Assembly: GCA_040772085.1 (NCBI GenBank)
Contig: JAXGYU010000001.1
Span: 1,736,001 to 1,800,000, forward strand
Source: JAXGMV01 sp040772085
GTDB lineage: Bacteria > Chloroflexota > Anaerolineae > Anaerolineales > Anaerolineaceae
Length of the DNA: 64,000 bases
Direction of reading: 5' to 3'
A program made the translations under genes and the position numbers. The notes beneath the pieces are model-generated. The model made no database searches. It was not told the origin of the DNA and saw nothing but the letters and a program-made list of their open reading frames with translations. Numbering within the stretch: the stretch's first letter is position 1; each line of letters opens with the position of its first letter. Positions 60,242 to 64,000 of the stretch are shown here, in pieces.

Positions 60242-60841
60242 TTAGCCGACCGCGTCGCGACCCATCATGAAAGCCTGCTTGTTCAGCTCGGCAAACTTCT
60301 TCGGCACACGTTCCATGATCACCTCCAGCCACTGTTCCGTCGAGAGGTTCACCTTGTCCTCCAGCAGCTTCGAGAGCGCTCCGAGCAGTACAACATTGGC
60401 CGCTTTGCTGCTGCCGGCATCCAGCGCGATCTGACTGGCGGGGATGAAATAGGCGTTTGTCGTCGCCCGCTTATAAACATCGACCACATGCTCGGCCTCG
60501 GGATAAGGTTGTCCGCCAGAGGTGACAGTAAGCGGCTTGATCGCTTCTTCATTCACCAGCACCAGGGCGTCACGGCGCAGCAGGTTGATGCTGCGCAGCG
60601 CTTCAGCCTGTTCAAAGGCCATCATCACATCCACCTCACCGGCGCCGATCAACGGTGAATAGACCTGCCTGCCCCAACGCACATGGCTGGTGACGCTGCC
60701 ACCACGCTGCGACATACCGTGTACCTCGGCTTGCTTGGCTTGCAGTCCAGCCGCAACACCCAAATTGACCAGCACATCACTGGCGAGGATGGTTCCCTGT
60801 CCCCCTACACCCGCAAGTAAAAAGTTGATAGTCTCATTCAT
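60242..60841 (-). CDS. iorB: Indolepyruvate:ferredoxin oxidoreductase, beta subunit
   Basis: 199 residues. With IorA it oxidatively decarboxylates aryl-2-oxo acids from aromatic amino acids, reducing ferredoxin and forming aryl-acyl-CoA. The gamma-type domain starts NFLLAGVGGQGTILASDVL and contains AEVHGMSQRGGSVTSHVRWG, the usual IorB signature. ATG 60841 (or the adjacent 60844) follows AGGTGAG and lies right after the iorA stop; the frame continues upstream inside iorA but without a start of its own. Confidence 0.93.
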   Translation of the reverse strand: MNETINFLLAGVGGQGTILASDVLVNLGVAAGLQAKQAEVHGMSQRGGSVTSHVRWGRQVYSPLIGAGEVDVMMAFEQAEALRSINLLRRDALVLVNEEAIKPLTVTSGGQPYPEAEHVVDVYKRATTNAYFIPASQIALDAGSSKAANVVLLGALSKLLEDKVNLSTEQWLEVIMERVPKKFAELNKQAFMMGRDAVG

Positions 60842-60849
60842 CATCTCAC

Positions 60850-62649
60850 CTACACGACCGCTTCTTCTAGTTTGTGGATTGCCTTGCGCGGACAGACCTG
60901 CGCGCACACTTCGCAGCCGACGCACATTTCGGGGTTGATGAGCGCTTTCGGCCGCTGGTATTTTTCATCCAGTTCATCGCTCTTGCTGATAGCCGGGCAG
61001 CCGATGCGGAAGCACATGGTGCAGCCGTTACAGATGCTTGGGTCCACGACCATCTTATGCCAGCGTTTGCGCGCCTCAGGCAGCAAAGCGCAGGGTTCGC
61101 GCGTGATCAGTACCGCTGGCTCCTTGAGTGCCAGCATTTCCTTCAGGCTGTCATCCACCTCCTTGACATCATAGGCTTCGACCGTCTTGACGTGTTTGAA
61201 ACCAAGCGCGCGCACTAATGCTTCGATGTCGATTTCAGGTGCGGGCTGACCTTGCAGCGTCCGTCCGGTGGCGGGGTTGTCCTGATGACCGGTCATGCCA
61301 GTGATGCGGTTATCCATCACCAGGGTCACAACTGGCGACTGGTTGTAGATGATGTTGAGCAGCGCCGGGATGCCGGAATGGAACAGGGTGGAATCGCCAA
61401 CGACGGCTACATGCTGCTCGGGGCTGCCGCCTTTCAGCGCGCCATGTGCCACGCTCATGCCCATGCCCATAGCGCCAACGGTGTGGAGCGCGTTCAGCGG
61501 CGGCACCATACCTAGTGTGTAGCAGCCAATATCACCATTGACCGGCACCTTGAGTTTGGAGAGTGAGAAGAATGCCGCGCGATGCGGACAGCCGGGGCAC
61601 AGCACCGGCGGGCGTCCGGGCAGCTGACCGGCATCGATTGCCAGTACATCAACATGCGCTTCAGCGGGCAGCAAACCGGCTTTGATAGCACTCTCACGGA
61701 TGATGGTGGGATTGAATTCCCCAATCGACGGGAAGATGCTCTTGCCCTCAACCGGGATGCCCATCAGCCGGATGGCGTCTTCAATGAAGGGTGTCAACTC
61801 TTCCAGGACAATCACGCGCTTGACGCTGGCTGCGAAACGACGGATCATACCCTCGGGCAGAGGGTAGCTCATGCCGAGGTGCAGGATAGAGGCGTTCGGG
61901 AAAATTTCTTTGGCATATTGGTAGGAAATGCCGGAGGTGACGATGCCCAGCTCACTGTCACCAGCTTCGATTACGTTGTACTTGAAGTTTTCAGCGTACT
62001 CGGTAAGGTCCTTGATCCGCTGTTCGAGCTGCGGCATGCGGCGGACAGCATTACCAGGCACCATGCAATATTTCGCCAGGTTGCGGACAAATTTTTCTTT
62101 ATGCTCAGGTGTCTGTTCATGCTCCCGGCGTTCACCCAGGTCAACAGTGCTGGTGGAGTGGCAGACACGGGTGGTCATACGCAGCATCACGGGCGTATCG
62201 AACATCTCGCTCAGGTCATACGCGGCAATCATCAGATCTTTGGCGCTCTGACTGTCAGAGGGCTCCAGGCAGGGGATACGGGCGAACTTGGCCAGATTGC
62301 GGTTATCCTGCTCATTCTGGCTGGAGTGCATCGAGGGGTCATCAGCCGAGATGACCACAAGCCCGGCTTCAACTCCGGTCATGGCGCTGGCCATGAAGCC
62401 ATCCATGGCAACGTTCAGCCCGACGTGTTTCATCGAGGTGAAGGCGCGGCTGCCGGCGTAACAGGCGCCGATCGCCACGTCCATCGCGACCTTTTCGTTG
62501 GGCGCCCATTCCGCGTAAACATTGGGGTAGTGGGCGAAGTTCTCCTGAATCTCAGTGCTTGGCGTGCCCGGGTAGGCGGAAGAGACTCGTACACCGGCTT
62601 CCCAAGCGCCTCTGGCAACGGCTTCATTGCCTGAAAGCAGTTTGATCAT
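60850..62649 (-). CDS. iorA: Indolepyruvate:ferredoxin oxidoreductase, alpha subunit
   Basis: 599 residues. The N-terminal pyrimidine-binding domain (SAYPGTPSTEIQENFA, TSMKHVGLNVAMDGFMASA) is followed by the thiamine-diphosphate domain (GDIGCYTLGMVPPLNALHTV, VVGDSTLFHSGIPALLN, NRITGMTGHQDNPATG). Two C-terminal 4Fe-4S clusters are CNGCTMCFRIGCP and CVGCEVCAQVCP. It works with iorB in anaerobic amino-acid catabolism. A TATAAT box lies upstream on the minus strand in the 185-base divergent gap. Confidence 0.96.
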   Translation of the reverse strand: MIKLLSGNEAVARGAWEAGVRVSSAYPGTPSTEIQENFAHYPNVYAEWAPNEKVAMDVAIGACYAGSRAFTSMKHVGLNVAMDGFMASAMTGVEAGLVVISADDPSMHSSQNEQDNRNLAKFARIPCLEPSDSQSAKDLMIAAYDLSEMFDTPVMLRMTTRVCHSTSTVDLGERREHEQTPEHKEKFVRNLAKYCMVPGNAVRRMPQLEQRIKDLTEYAENFKYNVIEAGDSELGIVTSGISYQYAKEIFPNASILHLGMSYPLPEGMIRRFAASVKRVIVLEELTPFIEDAIRLMGIPVEGKSIFPSIGEFNPTIIRESAIKAGLLPAEAHVDVLAIDAGQLPGRPPVLCPGCPHRAAFFSLSKLKVPVNGDIGCYTLGMVPPLNALHTVGAMGMGMSVAHGALKGGSPEQHVAVVGDSTLFHSGIPALLNIIYNQSPVVTLVMDNRITGMTGHQDNPATGRTLQGQPAPEIDIEALVRALGFKHVKTVEAYDVKEVDDSLKEMLALKEPAVLITREPCALLPEARKRWHKMVVDPSICNGCTMCFRIGCPAISKSDELDEKYQRPKALINPEMCVGCEVCAQVCPRKAIHKLEEAVV

Positions 62650-62834
62650 TCACAACCTCCGTAAAATAAATATTACACTTATTTCAATTATATTCACAAT
62701 TTGGTTACAATAAGTCTGGATTGACGTGTTCAGTTACCTTGCTCACTATTAATTGGTGACAGATAGACATACTCTCTGCTTGTGAACTGTTCAAAAATAT
62801 AGGCAGAGGGTGAATTGTTTCTAAGGAGACGACC

Positions 62835-63851
62835 ATGATCAAGACAGTTGTTTGGGGGCTGGGCGCCATGGGTGCCGGGATGGCAAAACTGGTTGCAGGC
62901 AAACCTGGTTATAAACTGGTTGGCGCGATCGATCTGCGCCAGGAAATGACGGGCGTTGAGCTATCCGAAATTAATGACATCGGCGAACCAGGCGCCGGCA
63001 TCAAAATCTCTCGGGATGGCGAAAAAGTGCTGGCAGAGACCAAGCCTGATATTACGCTGCTGGCGACCAATTCCTTTGTTGACGCGATATTCCCAGACCT
63101 GCAACTAGTGCTGACACATGGCAGCAATTGCATTACGCTGGCTGAGGAGATGGCGTATCCCTGGCACAGTCATCCCGAGCAAGCGGCGCTGCTGAATGAC
63201 CTGGCGGTAAAAAATGAGGTCACCTTGCTGGGCACCGGTGTAAATCCTGGATTTGTGCTGGATACCCTCATCCTCTTGTTGAGCGGCGTGTGCAGTCAGG
63301 TGGATCGAATTCATGCTGCCAGAATCAATGACCTCTCGGAATTTGGACCCACAGTCATGCGCACCCAGGGCGTCGGGACGACATTGCGGGAATTTCAGGA
63401 AGGGATCACCAAGGGTGATATCGTGGGTCATGTGGGTTTCAGACAGTCGATCGATATGATGTCTGACGCGCTAGGATGGGCGCTGGATGAGATAATTGAG
63501 GAGCGCTTGCCAATCGTTTCAGATATCAGACGGGAGACTGCTTACGCGATAGTCGACCCTGGCGATGTCGCGGGATGCAACCATGTCGCGAAAGGCATGC
63601 TGCATGGCAAAGAGGTCATTCGTCTCGAGCATCCTCAGCAGGTGCGGGCCGACCTGGCAAAAGTACAGACAGGTGACCATATCAAAATATTTGGCAAGCC
63701 AGACATTAACCTGACTATCAGCCCGGAGATTCCAGGCGGTCTGGCTACGATGAATTTAGCTGTCAATATGATGTCATCGGCGATGAGCGGCAAACACGGG
63801 CTGCGAACCATGCTCGATTTCCCGCTCCCGCACTTCAACCGGATGACCTAA
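62835..63851 (+). CDS. ord: 2,4-diaminopentanoate dehydrogenase-like protein
   Basis: 338 residues with a dihydrodipicolinate-reductase-like Rossmann domain: IKTVVWGLGAMGAGMAKLV and VGAIDLRQEMTG. The pattern LGTGVNPGFVLDTLILLL and the C-terminus GLATMNLAVNMMSSAMSG match Ord, which oxidises and deaminates (2R,4S)-diaminopentanoate in ornithine fermentation. GGAG precedes the ATG. The other ornithine-fermentation genes (oraS/E, ortA/B) are not in the window; they could lie downstream. It is divergent from iorAB. Confidence 0.85.
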   Translation: MIKTVVWGLGAMGAGMAKLVAGKPGYKLVGAIDLRQEMTGVELSEINDIGEPGAGIKISRDGEKVLAETKPDITLLATNSFVDAIFPDLQLVLTHGSNCITLAEEMAYPWHSHPEQAALLNDLAVKNEVTLLGTGVNPGFVLDTLILLLSGVCSQVDRIHAARINDLSEFGPTVMRTQGVGTTLREFQEGITKGDIVGHVGFRQSIDMMSDALGWALDEIIEERLPIVSDIRRETAYAIVDPGDVAGCNHVAKGMLHGKEVIRLEHPQQVRADLAKVQTGDHIKIFGKPDINLTISPEIPGGLATMNLAVNMMSSAMSGKHGLRTMLDFPLPHFNRMT

Positions 63852-63963
63852 AGGGGAGCCCCCTGACGTGTTTAACCTGTTGTTAAAAGAGGTGCCCTTG
63901 TTTTTAATTTGGGACACCTTATAATTTTTCATACGCGATTATTGTTGGATGACAGGAGGAGAG

Positions 63964-64000
63964 ATGAAGGCTATTTATAAGGTGATTGTCTTATTAGTGA
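63964..64000 (+). CDS. Start of a gene cut by the window end
   Basis: ATG at 63964 is preceded by AGGAGGAG and opens MKAIYKVIVLLV, which looks like the basic start and hydrophobic core of a signal peptide. TATAAT occurs at 63920-63925 with TTGTTT 16 bases further upstream. Only 12 codons are visible, so no product can be named. Confidence 0.55.
   Translation, partial: MKAIYKVIVLLV

Overview
The window is about 58-60% GC, densely coded, and carries no rRNA, tRNA, CRISPR array, transposase or phage gene that I can see. It most resembles a chromosome piece from an anaerobic Chloroflexota bacterium, probably class Anaerolineae. This is inference. It rests on several peptide-type ABC solute-binding lipoproteins with an Ala-Thr-Glu-Ala-Pro repeat linker after the lipobox, a CIRCE-controlled hrcA-grpE-dnaK-dnaJ operon, indolepyruvate:ferredoxin oxidoreductase, 2,4-diaminopentanoate dehydrogenase, and no lipopolysaccharide genes.

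Layout. 0-5.4 kb: two tandem solute-binding proteins, both circular permutations of the normal family-5 fold, then their two permeases. 5.4-6.2 kb: a 2-oxopentenoate hydratase-like enzyme. 6.3-12.1 kb: heat-shock operon hrcA-grpE-dnaK-dnaJ-prmA (minus strand) with a perfect CIRCE and a sigma-A-type promoter. 12.2-13.2 kb: two small proteins (DUF3052-like, GyrI-like). 13.2-13.7 kb: non-coding repeat modules. 13.7-15.4 kb: an orphan solute-binding protein with normal domain order. 15.9-17.5 kb: a membrane diguanylate cyclase. 17.6-21.0 kb: pstSCAB phosphate uptake. 21.1-24.2 kb: a zinc-ribbon membrane protein, then tetR, epimerase and SDR genes. 24.5-28.7 kb: a third peptide-type transporter. 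29.0-34.1 kb: a TetR-controlled MacAB/LolCDE-like exporter. 34.2-45.1 kb: a lipid/polyketide megasynthase locus. 45.2-49.4 kb: anchored protein, DUF362, NTF2-like and ABC-F genes. 49.4-53.1 kb: beta-carbonic-anhydrase-like protein, cyanase, HPP-family membrane protein and a NarXL-like two-component pair. 53.2-56.6 kb: LysM protein, YfcC carrier, acetyltransferase and lipoprotein. 56.9-58.3 kb: an AT-rich gene for a HEPN-like protein. 58.4-59.5 kb: YbaK and an ATC-hydrolase-like protein. 59.6-60.2 kb: a three-unit array of a dispersed repeat. 60.2-64 kb: iorBA, a 2,4-diaminopentanoate dehydrogenase, and the start of another gene.

How the genes work together. Peptide import, amino-acid oxidation (IorAB, Ord) and nitrogen handling (cyanase) fit a heterotrophic, amino-acid-fermenting lifestyle. 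The central object is a 2758-residue synthase with order KS-ACP-AT-KS-ACP-ACP-KR-DH. It sits next to an Sfp-type phosphopantetheinyl transferase and a convergent PfaD-type enoyl reductase, which together form a nearly self-contained Pfa-like secondary lipid synthase of unknown product. All three of its carrier domains have threonine where the phosphopantetheine serine should be.

The points I rate highest are the Thr-type carrier domains and the megasynthase architecture, the natural circular permutation of two solute-binding proteins, the apparent AUA start of the epimerase gene, the HEPN-like gene in an AT-rich patch, and the dispersed double-hairpin repeat at 34.2 and 59.6-60.1 kb.
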